From Capronia americana (taxonomy: Eukaryota; Ascomycota; Eurotiomycetes; Chaetothyriales; Herpotrichiellaceae), in contig JADWQD010000009.1 of NCBI GenBank assembly GCA_016110215.1, positions 684,093 to 748,092 on the forward strand: a stretch of DNA of 64,000 nucleotides. The letters run 5' to 3'. Both the position numbers and the translations under genes were made by a program. This document shows positions 1 to 10,829 of this stretch, piece by piece. The stretch's first letter is position 1. Each line of letters begins with the position of its first letter. Under the pieces are notes generated by a model, which saw nothing but the letters and a program-made list of their open reading frames with translations, ran no database searches and was not told where the DNA came from.

Positions 1-210
1 GTCTTGATCGCCGGGCTCTATGGCGCCCGACTGACCAACCAGAAGGCTGAATACGACTGGTTCTGGAGCCGGATCAAGGCGTTGATGAGACTGTTGGAAG
101 TCAGCACCATGTCACGGCTGCGCCACCTGGTCACGTCGTTTGCGTTTGTGGAGGGCATGCTGGACGATCAAAGGATCGATGGCGTTTTGGCAGACGAAGG
201 GCCCGAATGA
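1..210 (+). CDS. C-terminal fragment of an unrecognised protein (partial)
   Basis: The reading frame is open from the first base of the window and ends at TGA 208-210, giving 69 residues with no start codon, so the gene begins outside the window. The fragment is helical-looking, with a Trp-Phe-Trp segment followed by basic and leucine-rich stretches, and ends in an acidic tail. The general look (a small Gly-Leu-Tyr-Gly motif, then W-x-W and repeated leucines) resembles the C-terminal ends of fungal-specific transcription factor domains, but this is only an impression and I assign no function. It could equally be a chance open frame at the edge. Confidence 0.35.
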   Translation, partial: VLIAGLYGARLTNQKAEYDWFWSRIKALMRLLEVSTMSRLRHLVTSFAFVEGMLDDQRIDGVLADEGPE

Positions 211-1036
211 AGCGTGATGATCCATCCATTCCACTGGTTTGGAACCAAACCCCCATTTCCCAGTTTGCACACCTCCGCGCCTAGCCTGGGAGAGTGAGTG
301 CTTGCTAGGATCGCGGTTGCGGTTGCGGTGGTGTCTAGGGGGCGTGGCGTGGCGTGGTCGGTGGTCAGCGCCAAGTCGACGACGTGCAGTAGCCTCCGTT
401 TCATGCATGATGCGCAAATACATTACCATAGCATTGATTATGGCATCAAGACTGTTATCTAAGCGTCCTTCCTGCATGGAGTCGCACAGAGTACGGGGTA
501 TCATTGATAAATCTAGCTAGCCACAGTAGCTACTCTACGAACGAGTTTCGCGCCCTAGCTGGCCGGCCGGAAAAGGCAATTTATACCTCATCTGGGCTAC
601 GTGACTGTATCCAAGTGAACCATTTATTGAATTGGCCGCTTCAGTACTCATACCTGCAGATGGTTCGGTCGGGTTGCGCTCGCCGCTTTCGTGTCCAACC
701 ACGGCGATGAGATGACCTTGCCACGCAACACGCAGCGCGAACCCAAACAACGAACACGAACACGAACTCGAGACACCAAGGCTGCATGCACGTCGAATGA
801 TACAGTGAAAGCCTGCCTGTAACTAGGTATGTAGTACAGTAACAGTACGAGCACGAGTATGTGACGACTTTGCCCCCCTTTCACCTCGTGTGTTCGGCCC
901 CTCCCTACTCGGTACTGTGCAAGCCATTAGATTTGTCGCGGGCAATGGCACCGGCGCCTTTCCAGCGCCAGATTGAGAGACCCGCATGTCCGCGTGCCGC
1001 GTACAGCCTAGATTCCAACATAACCGCTACAGAAGT

Positions 1037-1062
1037 ACATACATACATACATACATACATAC
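1037..1062 (+). repeat. (ACAT)n microsatellite
   Basis: Six and a half ACAT units upstream of the Aim9-like gene. Confidence 0.9.
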
Positions 1063-1210
1063 ACGAGTCCGAGTTAGGGTTATTGCACAGGATGTGAACG
1101 GGGACGATTTCCTCAAGCACCAGCCGGGGACCGATCCCCTGTCGAGACGCGCTGTATGTACTGTACCCAAAACAAACACAACGCCGAGTGCGGTACTGAT
1201 ACAGTAGGAT

Positions 1211-1242
1211 ACACCGTACACCGTACACCGTACACCGTACAC
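1211..1242 (+). repeat. 7-bp tandem repeat (ACACCGT)
   Basis: Four exact copies of ACACCGT plus ACAC, ending 30 bp before the chosen start codon of the Aim9-like gene, so probably within its leader. Confidence 0.9.
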
Positions 1243-1272
1243 AGTTACAGGTTGACGGGATTAAGATCACTC

Positions 1273-3202
1273 ATGTTTCGCCGCATATCCCAACCACCAC
1301 GGACGCACTCGCTCCGCCATTTCCGTAAACCTCATGCCAATACTCATAATGCAAATACCGGCGTAGGACTACCACTGTTACCACTACTACTCAAGACGCA
1401 GCAGGCCTTTCGCCGCCGCCACAGGTCATCATCCCCGTCGACACGGGTGACCACCCCACCCCCACCCCCACCGGTCTCCCGATGTGATGATGCCTTCACC
1501 GACACCTACGAGTACACTGCCGGCCACTGGCTCCACCGGGACCAGGCACGGCGTCAAGCTCGGTCCCTGGCGTTCGACTTCGCTGCACTATGCCGCAAAG
1601 CCGTCGACGCATGTCCCGGCGCGAGAGGGGTCCTACGGTGCGTGAAAACCGAGGGCGGCTTCAACCGAGTCTTCCCCTTGTCCATGGACAATGGAGCCCG
1701 TGTGGTGGCGAAGCTGCCTTTCCGCGCTGTGGCTGGCCCGCCAAAGCTGATGACCAGCTCGGAGGTCGTGACAATGGCATATGGTAAGACGATGATTCTG
1801 CTCTGGAGTTCGACTAATGCGATGACAGTGAGGTCTCATACGAGCATTCCCGTACCCAGGGTTCTCGATTGGGACGCCGACGCACTGAAGAATCCCGTGC
1901 GAGCAGAATACATCATTATGGAGCACGTCTCGGGTGTCCAGTTGCACGAGGCGTGGCCGACCATGGACTCGCATCAGCACATGCTGGTCACGAAGAACTT
2001 GGCGTATGTTGTTGTGGAAATGGCCAACTTGGCATTCCCTGTCTATGGAAGCTTGTATTTCGCCACGCATGCGAATACAAGTAGTCATCTGCGGAAAAAG
2101 GCGGCCGTGGATGTGGCCGATGGCTTCGTAGTCGGTCCGAACTGCGGGAGAGAGGACTGGGAATACGGCGGCGACGTTGCATCCAGTGGTCGGAACGAGT
2201 GTTCGACAACCCGAGGCCCCTGTCAGTACATACTGTACCACCCCATTCTCTGACTACTGTCTCCCTGTGCCTCGCTCACGACACTGCTAACGCGAGGTCA
2301 AAGGGAATACTTTCGAGGAGTACACCGATGCGTTGCTCGACGCGGGCTATATGCGGCTCCCCCCCAACCGTCCGACGGCAGAACATGTCGCCGAACTGCC
2401 GTACCGTGGCTCAGTAGAGGACCATGTTCGGCTCTTGCAAATCAGCAAAGCGGTAATCAAGGAACTAATCAAGAGCCCCTTGATTCGAGACCTCTCGGCG
2501 CCTTTGCTCCTACATCCCGACCTGAACAAGAGGAACATCTTCGTCTCCCACGACGACCCAACTCGGATAACCGCTCTCATCGACTGGCAATCGACCTGCA
2601 TTGAGCCCACCTTTGTGTACGCGAACGAGTCGCCTGATCTGATAACCCCGCCGCCGGCCCTCTCCTCAATCCCCGAAATGGACGACGAGTTGCGTGCGAG
2701 CATAGACGACCCGAAAGACAGGGAGAAGCTGGCGCGAGACCACTCGATCTGTCAACGGACCTTCGAAGTCGTGCTCCGCGGATACGCGCCCAAGCTCGCG
2801 GCCGCCAGAGCGCTGGACGAGACGCTGCTCCGAACGATCCGGTACTGCCATTCATCCTGGCGGAATGGAGCCGCGCCGTTGCGGCAGGAAATGATCGAGT
2901 TGTCCCAGCGATGGTCCGAGCTGGGACTCCCGGGCTCGTGTCCCTACCAGCCTTCGGTGGCGGAACTCGCAGAGCATGCGAAGCAGTGGGACGATTTCGA
3001 GACGGTGCAGAAGTTCAGACTCTACCTCATGCGCGCGCTGGACGCGAGCTCGGACGGCTGGGTCCCGACCGAGAGTTGGGAGGTCGCGAAAGCGGCGCAC
3101 AGGCAGATGTTTAAGCAATGGATGGAAACAGTCAGAGAGTCGGAAGATCCCGAGATGAATGAGGAGAGAGGTCGGAAGCTCTGGCCGTGGGATGAGAGGT
3201 GA
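1273..3202 (+). CDS. Aim9-like phosphotransferase-fold (APH family) protein
   Basis: Proposed exons 1273-1783, 1829-2221 and 2304-3202 give 600 residues. The core is a fungal aminoglycoside-phosphotransferase/choline-kinase fold of the Aim9 (altered inheritance of mitochondria 9) type. Visible landmarks are the N-lobe stretch GGFNRVFPLSMDNG, the Brenner-type catalytic motif HPDLNKRNIFV near residue 372, and the metal-binding IDWQ about 20 residues later. Intron 1 has GTAAGA and CAG ends. Intron 2 uses a GTCAGT donor; this junction restores an RGPW motif typical of the family and joins two frames that otherwise do not meet. The first residues are rich in Arg, His and Ser and lack acids, which fits mitochondrial import. 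The substrate of this family is not known. An earlier in-frame ATG at 1156 exists but lies in repeat-rich DNA. Family call is firm; the N-terminus is less so. Confidence 0.85.
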
Positions 3203-4876
3203 GAGGTGACTGGTGAAAGATGAGAGATGAGATGAGATGATGTGTCCCAAGAAAGATTGCTCCGGCAGTCCTACACGATCCTTTTCACCTCCATGCAGTG
3301 CGTGCGTACACTACAACATCACAATAACAACATCACAGCCGGTATTGTTTAAAATCCCAGACCGGGCCCTCCACTCGGAATCTTCCCGCGCGTTGGCACG
3401 CTCAAAGGGACTTGCGTGTGGCGGGTCGAATCTGTCCGAGTCACCTGTAAGAGAAACAAAACATACATGATGACACAACAGAACGCGCATTCCATGATAT
3501 GCTGGCCCTGGGCGCGGGAGTGGTTCCTAGGTCCATCCAGCATCCAGCATCCAGCATCGAGCACGGCGGCGTGCCCGGCAATCCACGAAGACGAACGGGT
3601 TCGTCATGATTACTGACTTTTTAAAAACCGCGGTCTTAGTCACCGAGACTATACTGATGACATTACTGGCTTGTTCATGCGGAAAGCGATTCTCCTTCCG
3701 TCCTTGCGAAATTAGTTCTTCTGCGAGGGAGCTGTGGCACAGAGGCACAGGGGCACAGGGGCACAGAGGCAATTCATGGCCTTGGATGCATGATCGAGGC
3801 TCCAGTGTGACCTGGAAATGGAGATGGAAGGGGAGAGGGAGAGGGAAGAGGGATGTGGAAACGCGGAACCGTGGAACGGCGAAACGGCGAAACGGCGAAA
3901 CGGTGAAACGGGGATGGAAGCAGCAGACACTATCAGGGTATGGGAAGAGGCAGCACGCCCCACGCCACGAACAGCGGACGACCGTCAGAGGGTTCGATCG
4001 TGGATACTCGTAGTTGGATAGACACGTAGAGATGGGGACGGGACGAACAGCAGCTTGGAGTACCGCACGGCACATGCATCCCTATATCGGCACGCAGCAC
4101 ACGTACGGGGTGGGCTCGTCTCCAGAATCATCCACTCGACAGCTAGCGAGCTACTGTAGCCAGCCAGCCAGCCGTACTGATCTTGCTGGCCATGCTGTGC
4201 ATCGTCTATGGTCCATCCTCCGCTCTCTGGATCGCGAAGACCTTCTCGCTGATTCCAACACTTCCAGCTCTTCTAGCCTCTGCACGGGGCGTGCCGGTAT
4301 AGTTCCCCCGGAGTATCTCTCGAGTTGCCTACTTATGTGCTGCCGGATGTTGCTCTCATGCTGCGCGGACGGGTCGTTGTGGCGGACAGTCTGGAAGGGA
4401 AAAAACCTGGATGGATCTTTTCCATGTGCGATCGTTCGGGACATTCCTGCGAGAAAGGACCTGGAGCCGAACCAGACGAAGATGACGATCAAGAGGAAGA
4501 GGAAGCCCGCGTTCATGACAACGGCCGTCTGGACTGCCAGGACGCCGAATGCGCAACGCGCAGACGAGCACGCTATACAGTCATGTCGACGGCCGTGGCG
4601 TCAATGTTGTAGCACCGTGGCATTTGATACCGTCGAGAACCCTGCTCCGGATTGCTCTTCTTGATTAGCTGCTTTCTTTTTCAGGAGACGAGTCGAGCTC
4701 TCGTGCCGGCTAGATGTCTCCCCTTCATGACATGTCGCATCCGATCCACGGCATCTGGGACAATTGTTTGTCCTGGTCATGAAGGGGTAAAAAGGTTACC
4801 TGGCCTTGATGGTATTTCGCACTTGGTCGTAAAATAACCCCTCTTGCATGCAGACGGGTGTCCTCGTAAGATTCTT
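3203..4876. other. Intergenic region with minisatellites
   Basis: No supported gene apart from one weak small ORF listed separately. Three short tandem arrays sit close together: CATCCAGCAT-type units near 3538-3560, a 9-bp GGCACAGAG/GGCACAGGG array at about 3734-3771, and a 9-bp AAACGGCGA array at about 3880-3913. The open frame at 4014-4664 on the plus strand has no family features and is not called. Confidence 0.55.
4151..4516 (-). CDS. Possible small membrane-anchored protein (weak)
   Basis: A 121-codon ORF with a true ATG at 4516. The N-terminus is a textbook hydrophobic signal-anchor (about 15 residues of Phe, Leu, Ile, Val, Trp directly after Met-Asn-Ala-Gly), followed by an unremarkable, charged, arginine-rich body with no recognisable domain. 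It lies between the Aim9-like gene and RRP42 and has no visible introns. A hydrophobic start can arise by chance from T-rich DNA, and the body looks like random translation of GC-rich sequence, so it is reported only as a candidate. Confidence 0.2.
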   Translation of the reverse strand: MNAGFLFLLIVIFVWFGSRSFLAGMSRTIAHGKDPSRFFPFQTVRHNDPSAQHESNIRQHISRQLERYSGGTIPARPVQRLEELEVLESARRSSRSRERRMDHRRCTAWPARSVRLAGWLQ

Positions 4877-6028
4877 TCACCCGGCACTTGCCTCCGCTCC
4901 TGCATTCGTTTCGAGATTCAAAAACCCGTCAAGCCCGTCCATCACATCCTTAGCCACACCGCCAGTAAGCACGGTGTTGACGGCCTTCTTCAGCACCGAT
5001 CTCTTGATTCCCCCGACTCGGGGTTTCCAAACACCCGGGACTTCGACCCCCTCGCCCACTTCGCCAAACATAGCCACACCCTTCATGGTATCCCGGGCGG
5101 GCGTGTCGATCATTCTCGTCGCAAGGACCTGAAATCCACTGCCCGGCACATCGCCGACACTGACGGCAATCAAGGCGTCCGCGACAGCAAGCTCCTCGCG
5201 ACTGGGATCGAAAATGATATTCTCGCCGACCACCACAACCAGCAGCGTGACTGGGGGTCTCGACCGGAGCGGCTTCGTCCTGCCGTATAAATACGTGCTC
5301 GCCATCCAGTCATCATCCGCGATGGGATCTTCTTCGCCCTCACTCTTCAGCCGCGGGACCCTGGTGTCCCGAAGCGCAAGGTGTGTCGCCATACTCAGCA
5401 GGGGAAGCGGATAGCTCGCAAGGCCGTTGGGCGAGATGAGCAACACGTCGATGTAGATGTGCCAATGCCAGCGCGAGTTGATGACCAAGCTGTCCTGTAG
5501 TGAAGCGGTTTCCGAAGACGCAGAGGCGGAAGCAGGTGAACGACCACTCGAAGATGAATGTGACAGCACAACCAACGGCTCCCGGAGCATCTCCTCCAGG
5601 AACACCAACCCAGGATCATCATCTCGTAGACCTGGCAGCGTAAGACTGAGAGTCACCCATTCCTGGCTACCCGTCTGACGCTTCCTGCCGCTCGCGTCCA
5701 CGTTAGGATCAACATCAACATCCATGGCTCCATCATTGTCTGCTTCTGTTGGTTTTCCGTACCCCAGTCTCGCCCCCGACCCCGCCCCTGCTCCTGCTGT
5801 CCTCTCGACTTCAAGCTTCACCCCTACAATGGCTTCTCGGCCGTCACTGAATCCCACGTGTGCGCTGCCATGAACTGCGGGGAGGACACCCGTTTCGGCC
5901 CTTAGGGCACGGAAATCTGTCGGTAAGGGACGCGCGTCCGGTCGGATAGGTGGAGTCGAGGAGAGGGATGTATGGAGGTAGGCGAGTTCGGCAGGGGAGA
6001 AGGGAAGGGAATTGGTGAGCGAGGGCAT
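4877..6028 (-). CDS. RRP42: Exosome complex subunit Rrp42 (RNase PH-like)
   Basis: Single-exon gene of 383 residues, ATG at 6028. Rrp42 is one of the six catalytically inactive RNase PH-like subunits of the ring of the RNA exosome, acting in nuclear and cytoplasmic 3'-5' RNA processing and decay. The N-terminal part has the family pattern: S-P-A-E-x-A-Y-L, then I-R-P-D-A-R, then a T-G-V-L-P strand, H-G-S-A-x-V and D-G-R-E-A-I-V-G-V-K. The C-terminal half carries the LALRDTRVP and DPSREELAVADA segments of the fold. The protein is longer than usual (about 290 in other species), with low-complexity inserts rich in Ala, Gly and Ser between the first strands and around residue 165. The next gene upstream ends 467 bp away, so that interval probably holds the promoter. 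Confidence 0.9.
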   Translation of the reverse strand: MPSLTNSLPFSPAELAYLHTSLSSTPPIRPDARPLPTDFRALRAETGVLPAVHGSAHVGFSDGREAIVGVKLEVERTAGAGAGSGARLGYGKPTEADNDGAMDVDVDPNVDASGRKRQTGSQEWVTLSLTLPGLRDDDPGLVFLEEMLREPLVVLSHSSSSGRSPASASASSETASLQDSLVINSRWHWHIYIDVLLISPNGLASYPLPLLSMATHLALRDTRVPRLKSEGEEDPIADDDWMASTYLYGRTKPLRSRPPVTLLVVVVGENIIFDPSREELAVADALIAVSVGDVPGSGFQVLATRMIDTPARDTMKGVAMFGEVGEGVEVPGVWKPRVGGIKRSVLKKAVNTVLTGGVAKDVMDGLDGFLNLETNAGAEASAG

Positions 6029-6495
6029 GGTTTCGTTTGGTGGGCTGGTGAAATAAAATGAGGGACGTAGAGTGCGAGCTCAGAGAGATGAATACGAGTA
6101 GGAAGCTGGACGATCGTCGGTCGTGGATATTATCATGCGGCGGATTCGAAGGATAGACGTACAGATTTAATTAAATGAGCGAGCGAGGCGCCAGGCCTTC
6201 AGAACAAAGATTGGTGACCGTGTCGAGGATCTAGAGGGGACGAACTTCTGTGAAGAAAAGTCAAGGTGACGGTCAATTGCGCCGGAGTTAACAAATCGTG
6301 CATTGCCCACATGACTGACTTAACGCCGAGAATTGAAATGCTATATGAATACGGAGTACAGAGCATGGGATACAAAGCCGATTCTCCATCACCGTGGCTG
6401 GCAATTCGACTGCACCGTATTCAAGGCCATTTGATGATACAGCGCATCCGCAACCGTGGACCTGACCCGACCGTTGTCGCCGTCCCTCATCCTGC
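6029..6495. promoter_or_regulatory. Probable RRP42 promoter interval
   Basis: A 467-bp gap between the RRP42 start (minus strand) and the stop of the next minus-strand gene. It should contain the RRP42 promoter and the neighbour's 3' UTR. No motif stands out; the ORF crossing it on the plus strand is antisense to the neighbour. Confidence 0.4.
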
Positions 6496-8269
6496 TCAAG
6501 CATCGATTCCTATCCCTCCCGCCTCATCGCTCACTCCGACGAGTCGTGGTCTGCCGGCTTTCGCCCCATACACTATTTCCATGAGCTTACTCTTTTGCTT
6601 GTCTCGAACACCCCTTAGATATTCGTATGTACCTTCCAGACCTCTGATTTGCTGGTCGACAACGCTACCATTGTCGATGGTGACGGAGTCATTCCTCCTC
6701 ACCAGCGGACTCACCAATTTCCTTCGCAATGTCTCCAGGTTTATTTTCAGCGTCTGGAGCCTCGTGTGGTGCTCCATGAGGAGATGTTTGTTGTTCACTG
6801 TTCTCGACCTGACGCTCGACAGGAGCTGCTTGTTCTTCTCGAACTTGCGCAGCATTGCAGCGTTCGGCCCGATCACCCTCGTCCAGAGCGAGGAGAGAAG
6901 ATCGCTCTCCAGTCTTTCTTGCGTGTCGGTTTCGCGGACGACGGTTCGTTGCAAGTTCAGGAACTGTCGGTCAATGGACTCGAACAGTGCAAACAGTACC
7001 GCCGAGTGAGTCAACTCGCTGTTGATCGACTCCTCGAGTACGTTGACGAACTCGTGGAATGTCCTTGTCAGTGTTGCCCTTGTCCGCTGTGGCGAACTTG
7101 CACCAAATACTTTGGTCAGGAACGTCCCCAGACTTGTCGGCCCCTTCGACGTCTCCAGCAGCCCGCCGCGGTTGAAGATGCCGTGCAGATGATCAAAGAT
7201 CACTCCGCTAAGTGATGCTCCTTGACCTGTCGTGACCCCTTCAAGCTCCCGTTTCGCCCAGTCCATAACAAGCAGGATGCTATCCACATCCGAATCAACG
7301 TCGGCAAAGAACCGCGTCAGCTCAAGGCCAAGATTCTTCAAGCTTTCTGATAGTTCATCCAAGGAACGAACAATCAATGGCGCCGAAGTCATGTTTGCGC
7401 TTCTGACCGACTCTCCAAGGTCCCATACCGCCACGCTTGTCTCCTGCAGCGCTGTTATTTGCGTATATCCGTTCTCCGAATAGAAGATTAGAGGCTCGAA
7501 TGACTTTGCCAGTGTCGAAACCTTGACAAGGTCTGGCACCGGAGGCGGTATTGGTGGAACGAGAATGATACGGAGAAGCGAAGCGAGTAAAATAGTCGTG
7601 AGAATCGACACGAATGTTGCTGACTTGGTTTTCGTTATCGTGTCGAATTTTCTTTGCACGAAGTTGAGAAACGGCACAAAAGGCTCCCGGTGTTGTACTT
7701 CGGCGCGAAGCTGTAAGCGAATATCTGCACTCCACTGTCAGTGAGTCCGCACACACTGTGCCGTGGGAATCATTACAATTGTTCGGGCTCTCGGGAGCTA
7801 TGGGTTCTTCCCGGCTGAAGTCTGACGTCTTTGCCCCGTACTGTGGCTCTACCTCTGGCGAGCGCTCCCTCACCGGCGAATCTGTGCCGGCAGGTAAAGG
7901 TGTGTTGACCGCAATTGTGATGTCTGGATCGCCCTCGACCGCATCTTGGTATACCTCTGGACTCGTCTGCCGTGACCTGGAAGGACTGACTGACGGTCGC
8001 AGGTCGTATTTCCCATATGGATCTTGCCGAAACCAGTTGCTTGCATTCGAATTCCGACTCTTAAAGCCCGGGGGCGACCATGGTAACCCGGCGCTCGATG
8101 TATCGTCAGCTTCACTTTCCGCTCGCTCCGGCTTGAAGCCGGGAAACAGAGGGGAACGGCGCTCTTGCTCTTCAAAGTCCTCTATCGAAGCCTCCAGCGA
8201 ATGCGCGTCTTCGTGCAGGGTCTCGGAGTAGGTGCCTTCCATCGGCCTCGCTTGCATCATGGCGAACAT
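6496..8269 (-). CDS. Conserved-looking fungal single-pass membrane protein, function unknown
   Basis: Two exons, 8269-7757 and 7710-6496, give 575 residues. The 46-nt intron has a GTGTGT donor and TTACAG acceptor; splicing links two frames and is supported because the second frame is open well upstream of its first Met. The N-terminal 180 residues are disordered, rich in Ser, Pro and acidic residues. After the junction comes a basic stretch (NFVQRKFD), then one transmembrane segment of about 22 residues (ATFVSILTTILLASLLRIIL). The remaining 350 residues look like extended helices with heptad-like leucines, suggesting a coiled-coil lumenal or cytosolic domain. Earlier in-frame codons to 8299 begin with GTG, so the first ATG at 8269 is used; nearby ATGs at 8260 and 8257 are alternatives. 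I do not recognise the family. The shape (disordered head, one anchor, coiled coil) would suit a nuclear-envelope or ER tether, but that is inference. Confidence 0.7.
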
Positions 8270-9248
8270 CGAGGAGTGCGAAGGAAAGGAAACGGACACA
8301 TGAATGCGAGGCTGCGTGGAAGGTCAAGGCGGGGCAGCAGGCCGACAAAAAGGCCGCCTTTCACAGGGAAGCAATGTAACTCGTAGTTGGCAAAGAATAC
8401 CTGTCACTAGGCAACAACGGAGTGAATGAAAACCTCTATCGAGACGCCGCAGCTATTGCTTCGATAAAGGAAGGCAATTCGAAGAAGAGAGGCCGCCCTG
8501 TTTGAGAAGGCCAAAGAGGAAAGTCCATCTCTGGCAGAATGCGGGATGTGCTGCAAGCCCAGCCTCTTCTCAGAACGCGGGTATCGAGGTCCACGGGAGA
8601 GCGGCGTGCATATCGCCTTGCGCGGCTAGAGGTGTCCGGTAAGTTTGCAACAAAGACGAGGAAACGACAGCGAAAGTCTGGAGGCTGGGACAGCTGGCAA
8701 CCGTCTGTCGTGGTTGAGAGGGGAAGCGGTTTACCAATCAAACTGCAGAACATGGTCAAGACCAGGATGTCTGATGCAAGGGGCTACGCTCCTGGCTGCA
8801 TGTTCTCGAGACGCTCTTATTGGAGGATATCGAAGCTCGCGGAGTGCGAGTTGCTTATCAGCCAGCGCCCCGAAGCTGCGAAAAGAGTGATGGACGAGAT
8901 GCGTCGTGTTTCTGTGACCGACACGTAACCGAGCGGAGAAGAGATGGTTCATGACGGTCCTCCACGGCTTAGCTCTGCCAGTCTCGCGTGAGAAAAATGC
9001 AGGTACGCCGTCCAGAGAACTAGGTAATAGGAGGAGTTTTTTATGTACAAGGAGCTTCGTCTACCGGCTTCTCCGGCTTCCCATCCAGTCGTAGCTTATT
9101 GCTATGCAAGTCCAACCGTCAAATTAGGTAAATGTGCGCCTCGCCCGTTTCTTGATGATACAAGCAGCCGATGATCCCGAGGAACGTTGAAATGAGCGCA
9201 TAGCGAAGAAGCTGACGCGCGATAGATTCAGACCGGTCCTGATGGTGT
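8270..9248. other. Intergenic region, no supported gene
   Basis: Contains a 129-codon plus-strand ORF (8539-8928) rich in Arg and Ser without recognisable features, and shorter minus-strand ORFs. None has intron signals or family motifs I can support. It should include the promoter of the membrane protein gene and the cytochrome c 3' UTR. Confidence 0.45.
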
Positions 9249-10049
9249 CTACTTGGTCTCTTCACGCAACCAGGTGATCAGGTCGTTCCTGTCCTTGCCT
9301 TTCTTCAGACCGCCGAAGGCCATCTTGGTGCCCGGGATGTACTTCTTGGGGTTCTCGAGGTACTCGAACTATTTCGCAGATTAGCCAACAAGCCATCGCA
9401 ATCTCTGAAAATGTGCAACCCACCAAAGTGTCTTCCTTCCACGTAATGCCTTTTGACTTGTTTGCATCTGTGTATGAGAAGCCCTCGACGGAGCCGGTCT
9501 TGCGACCAAAGAGACCGTGCAGGTTGGGGCCGATCTTGTTGCCCTCTGATTCAACGACGCTGTGGCATTGTGCGCATCGTGTCTTGAACAGATTGGCACC
9601 CTTCTTCGCGTCACCTGATTAAACGAATGTAAGCCCTTGTCCGACGCCTCATCTTGCTGGCTTTGCTTTGCAGTCTTTTCCGCAGCAGCTTCCTTTGCTT
9701 GCTTCGCCGAGATCGATTCGAGCTCGTCAAGCTCCTGGGGGAGATATGCAAAGTAGCCCCAAACCATAGTTTCGGAGCTTAGATGTACGGTAGCAGAGTA
9801 TCGCTTCGAGAGAGACGGCAGGGGTCGGGACAGGTGGCGTGACTGATGGTTTACGGCATCGCTGCGTCGAGGCGGCCATGGAACAGGCACACATGGTCAT
9901 GCGCGAGTTGCATGGTCGTGACAGTGACAGGCCGTCCATCATCCCTCCAGTTTTCGAGTGATGAAAGCAAAAGCGAAGCTGCTGCGAAGCTGCGAAGGCC
10001 AGAGAAGCGGGAGACACTCACCATCCTTGAAGCCGTCGTCCTTGCCCAT
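9249..10049 (-). CDS. CYC1: Cytochrome c
   Basis: Three exons: 10049-10022, 9614-9424 and 9368-9249, encoding 112 residues. This is the soluble haem protein of the mitochondrial intermembrane space that carries electrons from complex III to complex IV. The haem-attachment motif CAQCH follows the usual N-terminus (MGKDDGFKDGDAKKGANLF); the GPNLHGLFGRKTG loop, the Y-T-D-A-N-K segment and the NPKKYIPGTKMAF motif with the axial Met are all present. Intron 2 is 55 nt (GTGGGT...TAG). Intron 1 is about 407 nt (10021-9615, GTGAGT...CAG), long for this genome, and splits the tenth codon after its first base. That intron contains an open frame discussed under findings. Family identification is certain; the exact length rests on standard splice signals that rebuild the conserved sequence without gaps. 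Confidence 0.95.
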
Positions 10050-10829
10050 TTTGATGTGATGAAAGAAGCTGGAGTAAAGAGGGTGGTGGTATGAATATGA
10101 GTGAGGGAGCTCTCGTGAATGAGATAGCTTAATTTGTTGTTGTAGGCGTAGATGGCAAAAGAGACTGAAGCAAAAAAGTCGAAGGGGAACAGGACAGAAA
10201 AAGGTCTGTGACGCCGATGAATGAATCCACTCCCAGCGCTCGCTCGCTCTTCTTCCGGACGGCTCTTTTGGCTACCCACGCCGCCCACGAATCACATGGG
10301 CCCTGTTGTCATCGGCAGTTTTCGGGGATTCAATCACTCAGCGCAGGTAGCAATCGGAACACCATCGTCTCATCCAGCTGCGCCAATTTGGAAAATTTAA
10401 TTTCTGCGTTATTTCTCCTGTCTTGAAGTCGATCTATCTATCTGTCTGTTCTGTATTCGTACGTACCTGGCTTGAAATGCTGTGCGGATATTGCCGGCTT
10501 TGTTTTGTGACGTCCTCCAAGCGGACGCCCACAAGCTCCCAACACAGATGCGAAAGGATGCAAGCCGGTAAGGTAGCGATGACGTAGACCAAATCCTCGG
10601 AACAGCGGCTGCCTCTTGAGACGTCAGAGCTCGAGCTCGGCTGTGCTCACTCATACCATGACACTGCAGCAACATCATCCCATGGCCCGACACCGTTCGC
10701 CCAACCGAGTGTACACCAGGAATGTCGGTAAAGTCGAAAATTTAGCTTGCGCCACCGGATGCCACACGAGGATCTACGAATACCCGTCCCCATGCTGTCC
10801 TATCCGCATCCTCTCCAGACTTCAGCACT
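10050..10829. promoter_or_regulatory. Cytochrome c upstream region
   Basis: This 780-bp gap lies 5' of cytochrome c and 3' of the Gal80-like gene, so it should hold the cytochrome c promoter. A CCAAT pentamer (plus-strand orientation) begins at 10383; CCAAT boxes bound by the Hap complex are known to control fungal respiratory genes, but orientation and distance were not tested. No gene is supported. Confidence 0.4.

Larger units (their letters stand above)
211..1272. other. Intergenic region with simple repeats
   Basis: No convincing gene. It holds a (ACAT)n tract of about six units at 1037-1062 and a 7-bp tandem repeat (ACACCGT, four full units) at 1211-1238, just upstream of the chosen start of the Aim9-like gene. 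ORFs on both strands here are short and show no family features. Confidence 0.6.

Noticed and set aside
1633..2241. 202-codon ORF antisense to the Aim9-like gene
   Set aside because: Shadow of the coding strand; the sense frame has clear kinase-fold motifs.
3734..3913. Short regular repeats as a CRISPR-like array
   Set aside because: Units are contiguous 9-mers without spacers, in a eukaryotic genome.
4014..4664. 216-codon plus-strand ORF between the Aim9-like gene and RRP42
   Set aside because: Starts in repeat-rich DNA and shows no domain or biased codon pattern that I can see.
9768..9890. Extension of the intronic cytochrome c ORF to 9890
   Set aside because: Begins with GTG; the first ATG is at 9767, and the extension has no coding features.
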